Shown here piece by piece: positions 23,861 through 35,375 of a stretch of 64,000 bases of DNA. The stretch covers positions 6,200,001 through 6,264,000 of the forward strand of contig CM030714.1 of assembly GCA_017979445.1 (NCBI GenBank). Reading direction: 5' to 3'. The notes beneath the pieces were generated by a model. The model had not been told where the DNA came from. It was given only the letters and a program-made list of their open reading frames with translations, and made no database searches. Position numbers and translations under genes: made by a program. Origin of the DNA: Akebia trifoliata (taxonomy: Eukaryota > Streptophyta > Magnoliopsida > Ranunculales > Lardizabalaceae). Position 1 is the stretch's first letter, and every line of letters starts with the position of its first letter.

Positions 23861-24384
23861 AATCATAGAATCTTATTAGTGTTTTAGGGAACAAAATCGA
23901 CAATAAGTCAAAATTACCATACCATGCATATTTTTAAAATATTTAACATGTATGAAGTATTATTTAATAAATAGGATAGCTTGCTATATTTGCATTTCCT
24001 TAAATTTACTTTTATTTCCTTAGTTTGACTTTTTACTTTGATGTCAAAAATTAAATATAAAATTAAATTTAGATAAATGTAATTCAAACAAGACTGATAA
24101 GAAAATTCCATTACCATTTGGGGGATAAGATGAGTGTGGTGTGTGGCATGACAGTTTTGGTTTCTGGAGTGTCCAAAATCTTATTTTATGTTAACGAAGA
24201 ATGCTTAATATCTTAAAAACCATTGGTATAAAAATAAAAATCAAAAATCAAAATCAATTCAAATCACTTGACTCAATGGGCATTTAAAACCTTTCGATCA
24301 ATTTTTCAAAAAGATTTGACAAGGCATTATTTTGTGTGTGTAGTGTTAAACCAAAATACCCAGCAACAAGTATTAACTATCCCT

Positions 24385-25178
24385 GAAAAGGAGGTGATCT
24401 AACCGTGCCTTCCTATACGACTATCATTTTACAATTTCATCATGGTCAATTATTTTCATTCCGCATCCCCTCTTTGCGGTTAAGTTAACACTACAGGAAA
24501 ACTGAAAATTTTGATAAGAAAATTCGATGGACCAAATCCCACAAATTTTAGAAATTGAATTTCAACAGTTATGGGCTATCAAAAATTTTTATGTTCCCCA
24601 ATTAGACGGCTTTGAGCCATTAAATTTCTTCCATCCTCCATTAATTTGACAGTTTCGATCTGTCGAAAAAAAATTGAAATTGAAAATTTAAACTTTTTGA
24701 TCCGTTGAATTTTATGAAATTCAACATCATTGGGCCGTCAAATATAGGCTTTTTTCACGTTGTGTAGCGACTTCGGGCATGCCCTGCTTTCATAGTGTGA
24801 TGGGCGGTATGTACAAGGCTCCGGAAAGATTTCAGCCTCGTATAGTTTACCGACATTTACTAGTGATTCCAACTTCATGCAAGCGAGTTGGAACTTACAA
24901 TATGAATTAAGGACAAGTTTTTCGGGGTTAACTCACCATTGTGGGATTACGACCCTTTGTGTTGGCCATTGTGGCCTTTGTGTTGCTCAAGGCATGATGA
25001 CTTGATGTCATCCTCACCTTTCTCTAACTTATTGATGCCAGTCTATTCAAAATTATAAACCTCAATGGTGGCAACTAAACACAAGGGTTGCATGCATCGC
25101 AAGACTTAACTTAGAACCTTACGATACAAGTTGACGACAACCATGCACCACCTATATCCGCATTCCCAAAGGGACCCC
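24385..25178 (-). pseudogene. rrn16: Nuclear copy of chloroplast 16S rRNA gene 3' part (NUPT)
   Basis: The plus strand reads as the reverse complement of plastid 16S rRNA. It begins at the anti-Shine-Dalgarno end (AAAAGGAGGTGATCTAACCG, TGCCTTCCTATACG) and continues through TGTGATGGGCGGTATGTACA, GGCATGATGACTTGATGTCA and GGCAACTAAACACAAGGGTT to CATGCACCACCTATATCCGC. GCATCCCCTCTTTGCGGTTA points to plastid rather than mitochondrial origin. About the last 500 nt of the gene are present, split by the insertion at 24489-24767. Differences are mostly C-to-T and G-to-A changes, expected for a methylated, decaying insertion. Non-functional. Confidence 0.85.
24489..24767. mobile_element. CACTA-like small element inside the NUPT
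   Basis: 279 bp interrupt the rRNA copy exactly between GCGGTTAAGTTAA and CGACTTCGGGCAT. The insert starts CACTACAGGAAAACTG and ends ...TTCACGTTGTGTAG, so CTACA opens both termini, as in CACTA (En/Spm) ends. The interior holds repeated ATTGAATTT and GACGGCC/GGGCCGTC motifs. The final TG and the 3-bp duplication are not clear. Confidence 0.6.
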
Positions 25179-26345
25179 AGTCGACCAAAATTTTCAAAAA
25201 CTTGGACGAATTAAGTCCATTTTCAGGTGGATTAATGAGGCAATTGAATCATAGTACAAAACTTGCTTGGTGGCCTTAGAGTCGATTCAGTTGATGATTT
25301 TGAATAGAAAGTCCTTTACCATTCAATTGCTATACTTAAATAAAGCTTTAGATTCCTAATTTGACACTAGATACACCTGCAAACGCACCATAGTTATCCA
25401 AACTTGCAAAACAATATTAGAAATGAAAAATAAAAAATGTAAATAATCTTGAAATAAGAGATTCTTAGTTGAACTAAACTTTAAAAAAATAAAAAAAAAT
25501 AAATAAAAAAAATTGTTAAAATAGCATGATAACTTTTTTTTACTAAATTAGGAAAGCTTTGACCTTCAAATTGAAATTTGATACCCAAAATGAAATTTTC
25601 CAAGATGTTTAAGGCCGACGAAATAATGCCATTTGATATTTCAACCTAATTTCTTCTGACAAAGGTGTCATTTGTGACCTGTTCTACATCATATAATTAC
25701 AACAAACTATCACAATTCTTTTTGTTGGAACCCCAAATTTCATTTACTATAAAAAATAAGCGATGACATTAAACCAGAAATTATCATAAAAATATTTTCT
25801 CAGTACACAAAGAAAATCTAATTGAAATATTTCCTTTTGATGCTAGACGTACGGCCAACTTTTATTGAAGAGATGGTGGGCCTACATGATTCAATTAGAA
25901 GAGCTAGAACCTATAATTTCAGTGTGTAATCTCATTTTGGATTACATGCATGGTAGTCGGACACTCTCTGATATGATCAAAGATGCCCAAGCTGATATCA
26001 AAGTGGTATGATGATGATGATCATAACCATCTGATCTTTGGACTTTTTTTTATTTATATATTATTAATTTCTTATTAGTCCAAAATTAGGTGAGAGGCCT
26101 ACATCATTCAAAATCAACAATGTTGCCAAAATGTGGCCAATGTTTCTCTTTAGCACGTATAGAACATTGAAGGAATGATAACGAAACCAACGAAATGACA
26201 TATATCTAACTTCACAATAATGTGAATTTTCTTTTTAATTAATCCTTCTCTCAAATTACAATTCATAGACGGTACTTGTTACATCTCAACCATTAACGAT
26301 TTAATTAGAAAGTTTTAGAGTTGGCATCTCTAGTCAATTATGTAA
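25179..26345. other. Gene-free region
   Basis: No supported gene, RNA or clear element. AT-rich with short homopolymer runs; a (GAT)n stretch lies near 26010-26022. Confidence 0.4.
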
Positions 26346-26759
26346 GGGCAGCGTTCAAGGGACATAAGTAAAAACATATGTAAAAATAATCATTTAAAAA
26401 AATGTGTTAGAAGTTTTGGATTGATCTGATTTTTAGTGAGGATGATCTCTATCATGAGAAGATCATCCTCACAACAACAAAAAAAAATCAACCAAATCTG
26501 AAACTTCTAAATTCATCAAAAGTGATTTACAAATTATTAATAAAAAAAATGGACGGTCCACATTATAAATCCCTTTTGATGGGGTTAGAAGATTTAGATT
26601 GGGCTGATTTTTTGTGAGGATGATCTTCTCATAGAACTTCTCATCCTAGAGATCATTCTCACAAAAAATCAGCTCAATCCGAAATTTCTAACCCATATTT
26701 TTAAAAATGATATATTTTTAAAAATGATTGTTTTTACTAATGTCCCTGAAACGCTCCCC
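26346..26759. mobile_element. TA-MITE, type C, isolated copy (414 bp)
   Basis: Left end GGGCAGCGTTCAAGGGACAT, right end the inverse of GGGGAGCGTTTCAGGGACAT. Two cassette hairpins (GAGGATGATCTCTATCATGA; GATGATCTTCTCATAG) around AATGGACGGTCCACATT. Unlike the clustered copies it is not in a long (TA)n run. Confidence 0.65.
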
Positions 26760-28439
26760 ATTTTATAATTCTGTCTCTAATCACATTTGCTAAAAAACAA
26801 ATAGAAAAATGGTACTTAAAAAATAATTTTAAAGGGGGAGGATCAAACCCTTTAAATATTTTTAAAATTATTTCTCAATATTTATATAATTATACTTTAC
26901 TTATTATAAGTTAGTATTATATGTTCTGTTGTAAAATCTTATTTTTCTCATAGATAAAAACTTTAATTAAATCACTAGAATAAATTAAATATTTTACAAC
27001 TAAAGCACAAATCTGATTGTACTTGGCCGAGTTTGCATTAACTCGTCCCATATTTTCATTGTGGATCTTGGGTGAGTCAATGTGATGGATGAGTGACATT
27101 GACTATCTCACACGGTAGCTTCATAGGCCAAGATGATTCTCACAAGTCATGATGGAAAATGAATGAGAAAACATGTGTGATACATTTTGAAATACAATAG
27201 ATCCAGATCTAGTTAATTTTTTAATATGTAGTACAATTTTTACGAACATAAGTATGAATAAATGTACACTAATTTTCCTTGAAAAAGATAATATAATTTG
27301 GAATATATAATATAAATACATAAAAATATATATGGCAAATAGTTCGTATTAATTTAACAAACTCGATTATTTACTAGAAAGTACTTACTGTTGTGGAAAG
27401 CACATTGCCAAAAATATGGTTGCTTGAGATAAACAACAACTACCACAGAATCTTATCCCAAAGAATTGAGTCCATGGTACTTCATACCACTCTGTCCATA
27501 GTCAAGTCTTATGTTAATAAAAATGTATTCATATTTTCTTGCATTATCTCCATTCCTGTTCTTTTGAATTTCCTTTAATTTTAAAATTTTTAACGGGAAT
27601 ATTTCTTCTAATTAGGAGTTTAATTTACCTTCATTGGATATGTTCAAATCATCTTAACCGATCCTTTTACTTAATTTATTATATATTAGAGTTGTTTTTA
27701 AATATTTATGGATTTGTTCATTTATAATTTTTTTTTTTTTAGTCTTTTCATTCATACAGCGCAACATCCTGATCTTGCTAAGCCCAATTTATCAACATGA
27801 TGCTTAATATTCAACTTTGTATAATTGCTTAAGATGTGTCGGTGCATTTTTTGGCCTTCCACTCTTCGAGATATGTGCACTAATCTTTCACGTTAAATAT
27901 TCTTCTTTGAGATGTATATTTGAAGTTGATGAGATTGATTATTTCTCTCCTATGAAACAGTTGGATTTCGATCTTCTTCTAGTAAGATAATTTGATTTTG
28001 GTCTTCTTCTCTAGTGAAATGATAAGATCTTCTTTTTCGACTAGTTAGAATTTGAGTGTGGTGCATGCCAAAGATCCTTTGAAGTTTAAGTCAGATATCT
28101 ATAAAAACAAATAATGAAAACAAATTTGTAAAAAATGATAGAACAATGAAGTTGCAAGTTAGAGGTGTTTAATGTCTAAAGGTTTAAATACCTTTCTCAA
28201 TCGTAAAGAGAGGTTTTATAGCTAAAATCCATATGCAAATGTAAGATGAGCTAAGTAGTTGAGATGCACTTGAGTGCTTTGAAAAATGTGTGCAACACAT
28301 TTAGATAAGCATTTGAGCTTGATGTGTAAGTGTTTTAGATCATTAATATAAAGTAGAGAAATAAAGATTTTTGACATATAATGTCTTATCAATCTGACAA
28401 GATCTTGTCTGCATCTCATTTAACATGAAAAGATGTGCT
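26760..28439. other. Gene-free region
   Basis: No supported gene. Several 60-66 codon open stretches on both strands are AT-rich chance frames without motifs. Confidence 0.4.
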
Positions 28440-28660
28440 TAAATTTATATACATAATATGAATTAGATACGAGCTAGGGATCAAATACGTGTTCGAGATC
28501 ACATATGAGCTAGGGATTAGATACGTGTCAAGGATTGATCCATGCTTGAGTTCAGATCAGATACGTGTTAGGGATTAGTATGAGTCCATATTTAGGTAAG
28601 AGACGAGCTAGGGATCAGATATGAGCTTGGTTCAGATTAAATATGAGTAGGTGTGGATTT
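28440..28660. repeat. Degenerate GAGCTAGGGAT repeats, field 1
   Basis: Variants of GATACGAGCTAGGGATCAGA, alternating with CAGATACGTGTTAGGGATTA-like units, follow each other with irregular spacing of about 20-40 bp. The same units return at 29720-30250. Confidence 0.6.
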
Positions 28661-29719
28661 ACAATACGGGCAATTGTCCCCATAAGAATTTTTAAAAAAT
28701 AAATGAACCCTTATTGATAATTCAATATAATTTGAGTTTGTCTCCATAAATTTTTTGAAAATTTCCCTCACGCCTTCCCCACTCATTTTTTGGGTTGGTT
28801 GGAACCACTCTATTTGGTTAATATTTGAGATACAACTTGTATTTTTCAATCATGACATTTGAGACCATCTTTTGCTTTCAAATCAATAACATGCACGTCC
28901 TTTCAATTTTTAGTGGATACTTGAGATACCCTATGCTTATAAATTATTGATATACACCCCTCCTCTCCTCCAATATTTATGTTGATTTGGATATTGCTCC
29001 TCGTTTGGGTGAATATTTGAGAAGTTCTTATCTTTTCAAATTGAAGACATGCCCCATTGACCTCATTCTTATTTTCTATCTTAACAAAAATAACTTAAAC
29101 ATCCTCATCTTCAACCTGTAACTAAAAATCCTTCATTTTTATCCTGAAATCAGTCATGACCTCCAAACTCAACTTCATTCAAAAATTATTTTTAATCTAT
29201 TTAACCTCATCTTTAATTCATAATTTTGACCCTCGCAATTATCTCTTTATAGAAAGTCCTAAAATTTTCTTTTACAAAAATATTATATTCTATCCTAAGA
29301 ATCCTATCTTGTTCTTTAAATTTAAAAGTTAAAATAGATTACTCCTATGGTTCGAGGTTAGAGTAAAATATTTTTACTCAAGATGTTGAAGATGCAAAAC
29401 TTTTGGAATAGATATCAAAAAAATTTCATTTTAAGATGAAGTCAAGGGTATTGAGGTTATTTTACATTAATTTATTAGAAAATACTAAGGTCTCAAAGGA
29501 ATGTGGACATTTTGTTCAATATCTGAGATCCCTATCTATGTTTTTCAACAGTTGACAATACCCTTTGACTTAGGTATTCTCTCATAGATTAATGAGAAAT
29601 GACCTAAATGCCCTTTTCTTCAATCTATATAAATTTTCTTTTCAAAGCCCCTCATCTTCAAGGTATTCCCTTATCGGGCAATTATAATTTTCCCCCTCTA
29701 TAAGAAAATCGTAACTATA

Positions 29720-30250
29720 CTTATAGATACGAGTTCGGATTTAGATCAGATACTAGCTCAAGCTTAGATACAAGTTAGAGTTCAAATCAAATGCGAGCTA
29801 GGGATTAAATCAGATGCTGGCGCAGGTTTAGATTCATGATTGGGTTACATTACGAGGTCAAATTCAAATCATATATGAGTTAGGGATTAGATGCGAGCTA
29901 TATACTCTCGCTCAATTGTGAATTGCTTAACATAATTATTTAAATAACAAGTTCGAGCTCCATCTTGTTATGCGAGAATATTTTATATTTAGGCTAAGGA
30001 TTAGATCAATGCGAGCTAAGGACTGTATACGAGCTCGAATTTAAATCAGATACAAGCTCAAATTCATATCAGATATGTGTTAAGGATTAAATATGAGTTA
30101 GGGATTAGATCAGATGTGTGCTTGAATTTAAATACTTGGTGTTTGGCTTCAGATCAGATACATATTAGGAATCAGATACGAGTTCAAATTCAGATCAGAT
30201 ACAAGTTATGTGTATCGCTCAATTATGAATTGCTTAAAATAATTATTTAA
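29720..30250. repeat. Degenerate GAGCTAGGGAT repeats, field 2
   Basis: Many variants of ATACGAGCTAGGGATTAGAT and GAGTTCAAATTCAGATCAGA. A longer higher-order unit is also repeated: TGAATTGCTTAACATAATTA + TTTAAATAACAAGTTCGAG at ~29923-29960 and TGAATTGCTTAAAATAATTA + TTTAAATAACGAG at ~30226-30260. The ~1.06 kb between the two fields (28661-29719) has no gene and may be an insertion. Confidence 0.6.
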
Positions 30251-30714
30251 ATAACGAGATTGGGTTTTGTCTTGTTATGTTATAATAGTTTATATTTGGG
30301 GATACGTGATATATCTTATTACCAAAAGATGCCTTCTGTTGTTCTATTTATTTTTGTTAATAAAAAATAAATAAATAAGATTTGCATTACAATGTCCTTT
30401 TCTTTATTAATTCCTTTGACTTTTGATATTTTTTCATCAGATTCACACATGTTGAAGACCTGTTAAATCATGTATATCTTGGGGCCCATAGTGTATGTTT
30501 GAGATCATGGGTCCAAAGTCCAGCATCAAAAAAATAATTAAATAAATAAAATAAAATAAAATAAAGATCATCCGTACATTAAGGGTGATGGGTCAAGTCC
30601 GAGATGACAAATTCTCTTGATTGAAATAAAATTTAATATCTACCAAAAATAACTAAAAATTGTGAGAATCACTATAACTATTAGCTAACTTTACTTGTTA
30701 AAAATTAAAATAGA

Positions 30715-30845
30715 GTAATTCTAATGGCACTTCAACTTTAGCTAATAACGCACCAATCCTTTTGAAATTAGTAGTGGTTTACATATTGATGGTGTATTCT
30801 AAGTAAAAGTTGGTGTGCTAATTGCAGCACTCTTAAAATAAGAAA
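30715..30845. mobile_element. Small MITE related to the 19.5-kb element
   Basis: Left AATGGCACTTCAACTTTAGC and AATAACGCACCA are the imperfect inverse of right TGGTGTATTCTAAGTAAAAG, TTGGTGTGCTAATTGCAG. Same AAGTAAAAGTTGG signature as 19530-19789. Confidence 0.45.
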
Positions 30846-31053
30846 ATGCCCATTTTATTTAGTTGATATAACACCACTTAAGTGCTGATTATTGGATGAC
30901 GTCATGTCCATTTACAATCCTTATATCTATGGTTGATATCATGGATGTAATATATTTAACTTACACAAGGATCTATGTTATCATAATTCTTAAATACAAT
31001 AATTGTGACGGATTTTGAAACCGTAGGCGTCACATAAATTCGTAGAACGACGC

Positions 31054-31247
31054 TGACGTCTACACCCATCAGCAATAATCCACGTGGAAAATCAGTCAAA
31101 GTTTCCCACGTGTCGAATATCATGTCGGCTATGGTCAAATGCCGGTGTTTCCTCCGCAACACGTGTAAACAAGATCTCTAAAAAGAAAACCAATAGTGAA
31201 GTTGGAAACCTTGACCACCACTCAAAAAGTTTTGGACTGGCTATAAC
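31054..31247 (+). promoter_or_regulatory. Upstream region of the WRKY gene with stress-type motifs
   Basis: In ~190 bp: TGACGTC (31054), three CACGTG cores (31081, 31107, 31160; the first within CCACGTGG), W-box cores on the minus strand (AGTCAA 31094, GGTCAA 31133) and TTGACC on the plus strand (31211). CACGTG is the bZIP/bHLH site and TTGACY the WRKY site, so auto- or cross-regulation by WRKY proteins and ABA/light-type input is plausible. Inferred from motifs only. Confidence 0.5.
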
Positions 31248-31364
31248 CGGTGGCCATTGCTGACTCACTAATCTCCATGATAAAACCAAAACTTAAGAAC
31301 ATTAAACAGAAACCACTCTTTGTTTCTCAAACCTCTCTTCTCTGCAATTTTCTTCCTTACTTCC

Positions 31365-33475
31365 ATGTCTGATGAAACTAGAGATCTATACCACCATCAC
31401 CCATTCAACGATGTTGATAGCCGAAACATCAGTGGGTCCACCTTCCCATTCTCTAATGATCCTTCAATTTTCAATCCAACGGTTCCTACTGCACCAGTTG
31501 GCTCATCATCTTACAATCTACATGGATTTGATCCATCTTACATGAGCTTCACTGATTGTTTACATGGCTCTATGGACTATACTACAGTAGCAAGAGCCTT
31601 CGATTTGTCGTGTTCTTCGTCTGAAGTTTTTACTTCTTTAGATGAAGGTCAGAAGAAGAGTGGTCTTAGAGATTCAGTGGGGACTATTCCAGTAACACTC
31701 AATTCTTCGATCTCATCGTCGTCTAATGAATCGGTTGCCGAAGAAGATTCGATAAAGAAAGATCGACAGTCGAAAGGTTTTGAAGATGGAGTTGAAAGCT
31801 CTAAGAAAGTGTAGGTTTGATTATTTTTTTTAAAGTTCTTGTAAAGTTTCCATATCTTTCTCTTACAGAGAATTTTCAAGGTCTTTCACTTCTCAAGACC
31901 ATTCAAACACTAAGGCCTTTTTTCCTACCTTTTCAGTAATTAAAATTCCCTTTTTGAAGAACAAAAAGAAGTCTAAAAATGTATATATTTATTCATTTTA
32001 TCTTGACAAAGTTCTAAGAAAGTGTAGGTTTAATTTTTTTAAAACTTCTTACTTGTTATATCTTCTCTTACATAAATTTCCCAATTCTCAAGCCTAGTCG
32101 GACCCTAAGGCCTTTTTTTTTTTTCCGTCCTTTTCATTAATGAAAATTCTCTTTTTGAAGAACACAAAGAAGTCAGAAAAAATATATAATACATACAAAA
32201 ATCCTTGAGGTTTGTTGAATGCAACATTAGATTATGGGTATATCTTAAACATTCAGAAAAGATCCTCAATTACATGCATCTTTCTTCATAGTATCAACTT
32301 ATTAGTATGTGATCTTGTTAACTTATTCAGAAAATATCCTCAATTGTATGCATCTTTCTTCATAGTCAACTTATTAGATATGATTTAAGCTTGGTATTGA
32401 AAAGTTTGTGGTTAATTTATCAGGAACAAACCCAAAAAGAAAGGAGAGAAAAGGCAAAGAGAGCCGCGATTCGCATTCATGACTAAGAGTGAGGTGGATC
32501 ATCTTGAAGATGGTTACAGATGGAGAAAATATGGGCAAAAGGCAGTCAAGAACAGTCCTTATCCAAGGTTTGTATGCCAAATTACATACACCCATACACA
32601 CACTTATAAGGTTTAGAATCTTGTATTGAGGCATTGTTGTCTCCGTTAGGATGAAAATCGTGACACAATTGGAGATAATCCCATAACATTCAATTTCCTT
32701 CTGATCTCGGCCAGAGCTGATTCATTCCGAGATGGTACGAAATTTTAAACATGGACACTCACTAAAATTTGGAAGAATGACATGGTTATAATTATGATTT
32801 TCAATGTGAGATCTTAAGCATATAAAATATTTTGTATAGCCTTTTAGGAATAAAACTAAGACTTTTAATCCAACAGAAAAGGTAAATAATGGATATATAT
32901 TGATGAACTCATTTGATGATATTAGATTTGTTAGCTTTTCTTGAATATCTTTATACCTATAACATTGACTAATGGAAGACACATCCACCACCAAATCGAA
33001 TTGCACTAACCATTAATGTCTTTACGTCGTGTCACATTTTTTTTAATAATGATTTTATACTTCACAGAGAATGTAAGATTGATAGAATGCAATATAATTT
33101 TTTGTAATTTCATAACCCTATGATTTCAATTGCAGAAGCTATTACAGGTGCACCACTCAGAAGTGCACAGTGAAGAAAAGAGTGGAGAGATCTTTCCAAG
33201 ATCCATCAATAGTGATTACCACTTATGAAGGCCAACATAACCATCAAAGCCCGGCGACAATTCGAGGAAATATGGCTGGAATGTTAGCACCTTCTATGTT
33301 AACATCACAACTGATGGGGCCGAGCTTCCATCGAGAACTACTTCAGGTACCCAACCAAGGTCACACAAACTCCAATTATCCACCACACTTCACTACTCTT
33401 CAGCAGCTTCAGCTTCCTGACTATGGTCTTTTACAAGACATAGTTCCTTCATTCAACCACAAACACCAGCCATGA
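31365..33475 (+). CDS. WRKY transcription factor, group IIc (WRKY28/71/8-like)
   Basis: Exons 31365-31810, 32424-32567 and 33136-33475: 930 nt, 309 aa. The donor GTAGGT leaves two bases that complete a Val codon with exon 2; the second intron splits the Arg codon after PYP, the conserved intron position of WRKY domains. Residues 1-149 are Ser-rich (SSSSEVF, SSISSSSNES), then a Lys-rich KPKKKGEKRQRE likely acts as nuclear signal. Domain: FAFMTKSEVDHLEDGYRW, WRKYGQK at 182-188, zinc ligands Cys202, Cys207, His231, His233 (CX4CX23HXH), the group IIc pattern. The C-terminal tail ~235-309 is Gln/His/Pro-rich. The domain block is closest to the WRKY28/71/8 subgroup, sequence-specific activators that bind W-boxes in stress and developmental responses. 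Start chosen at MSDETRD; upstream in-frame sequence has no ATG. Confidence 0.93.
31800..32200 (+). repeat. Tandem duplication covering the exon 1/intron 1 junction
   Basis: TCTAAGAAAGTGTAGGTTT at 31800-31818 recurs exactly at 32013-32031, and the following ~190 bp are similar (CTAAGGCCTTTTTT; CTTTTTGAAGAACA; AAAGAAGTC). The 213-bp unit includes the last bases of exon 1 and the GTAGGT donor, so a second 5' splice site lies in intron 1. A further 74-bp duplication follows (ATTCAGAAAA at 32251 and 32325). Confidence 0.8.
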
Positions 33476-35070
33476 AGCGTTTGCTCTCTCTCTTTCTCAT
33501 TGTAAATTTATTTAGTTTTGGATACGTGAACTAAGACCTATATGGTACCCTTCTAGTATTAATTTCAGTTTTCTGACTTGTTAAGAGTAATATATATATT
33601 CTTCTTGATCTCACAAAACCCACTTTAAATTTTCTGTGAGAAAGTGAATCATGGTGAACCCATTGATACAGAAGCAGTCTGGTTAAGCCCAATCTTTAAA
33701 ATCTTGTCTTGAGGTAATGAGGAGAAAAATCGAGATGGTCTCGGCCAAAACATTCTGAGATATTTTGAAACATTCGATGTTTTAGGGTAAAAGTTTTGTT
33801 CTGGTCTCGGATTGTTTCACCACAACATTTCGAAATGGAATGAAACTTTAAACCTCTGGTTAAGATTGCCAATATTGGAAACAAAGCTTTAAATGGTAGA
33901 GATGGGTTTGATATAGATGCTAAGAATAGAGCTTTTGCTTAGAGGAAGTCATGCATTTACTACAACTGATATTAATGAGTTGCTTGTTTGATCTGTGGGG
34001 GTGGGATTGCAAGATGGAGTTGACATGATTTGTTTGGTTTAATTGGTGAGGAAAACTAGACTCCTTTAGGGAAGAGGCCAAGTGTTTATGGAGTTGAAGT
34101 TAGGGATTATAGGTATTCTAGTATGATAAAGAAATATGGAGTTAGGAGCTAGGGATTGGTCTTCAATCATTAGAAAGGAAATCATGGATTGATGGCCATG
34201 AGTTGGTAATTTAGGTATATCTTGTCCTTGACTTGGTAAATTTTTCCTACGGTACTTATGCATAAAAACTCGAATTGACTCGAATCTTTATAAATTTGAG
34301 TTGACTCGGTCTCCCTTTCTGTCTCTCAATTTATTTCTCTTTTAAATGTTGTTTTTATAAATTCTTAGATGTATTTTAAATTTGTAATATTTTTTGATTG
34401 ATTCTTATTGATACCATTTCATTTCACAGCAACATTTAAATTTTGGATTTTGAATCGTGTAGTATAGAATCCAAAATCTAGATTTTTTGGGAAGTCGCTA
34501 TTTCGGAATCTAGTATTATATTTTTGAAGGGTGATTTACCTATCCCTCCACATTTTGATTAGAATATCATTATCTTCAATCTCTAGCCAAAAACTTATTT
34601 TTCTTGTAAAAATGAAAGATTGCATAGCGTAAAAATAAGTTCTTGATGGCGAAGAACTTTTACTAGAAAAATCCAGGGTTCTCCTAAACAAACATGGGTA
34701 CAATTAACTTAGTAAAGTCAATTTGACGTTTGTTCTAAAATAGATCTAAATATGATCGATCTTAAATTACTGAGTCAATTCAATTAAATATTTTTAGCAC
34801 ATTGGTCCACATTATTTATTATACTATTTAGGCAATACGATTTATTGATCAAATTTACAATATTTTGAGATATATCAAATTCCTTATACAAAAAAAAAAA
34901 AAAATTTAATTTGATAATCTCGATTGCAATTTCGCGGTATCAATTTATACATAGAATTTTTTCAAAATAGTATTTGGCTGAGATGATTTAATTGAATGAA
35001 AAAATATTTATATCAAATTTTCAACATGTAAGGAGCACATGCACAAAAATGGATAACCTGACAAGGTCAT
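33476..35070. other. 3' flank of WRKY gene and gene-free region
   Basis: A CT-rich strip follows the stop codon (33480-33500), typical of a plant 3' UTR. Beyond it no gene is supported; short open frames lack motifs. An A-run lies near 34890-34903. Confidence 0.4.
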
Positions 35071-35076
35071 ACATAA

Positions 35077-35375
35077 GTGTGGCAATCCTTATTTGATAAT
35101 TCATTTGACAACCTTTGTCTACTATGGGCTGAAAGTTTTGGAATGGGTTGATTTTTTTTTTTGTGAGGATGATCTCTTTACCGTCATAACAAGAAATCAG
35201 CATATTCCAAAACTTATAATCCCATCGACAGTAGTGTATAAATTAGTGCTAAAAATTGACAGTCGATTCTTCAACTTATTAATCTCTTTTGATGGGATGA
35301 GAATTTTCAGAATGAACTGATTTTTTTAAAAATGATCTCCTCATTATAGAGATAAATAAAGGATTGTCAAATTGT
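35077..35375. mobile_element. Diverged TA-MITE relative with other ends (type F)
   Basis: The core has the shared signatures (GTTTTGGAATGGGTTGATTT, GTGAGGATGATCTCTTTACC, GATCTCCTCATTATAGAGAT), but the ends are TGTGGCAATCCTTATTTGAT, repeated inversely at the right as AAAGGATTGTCAAATTGTCA. Older than the clustered copies, and not flanked by long (TA)n. Confidence 0.5.

Noticed and set aside
24386..24397. AAAGGAGGTGATC looking like a Shine-Dalgarno site
   Set aside because: It is the complement of the 3' end of plastid 16S rRNA inside the NUPT; no gene follows it.
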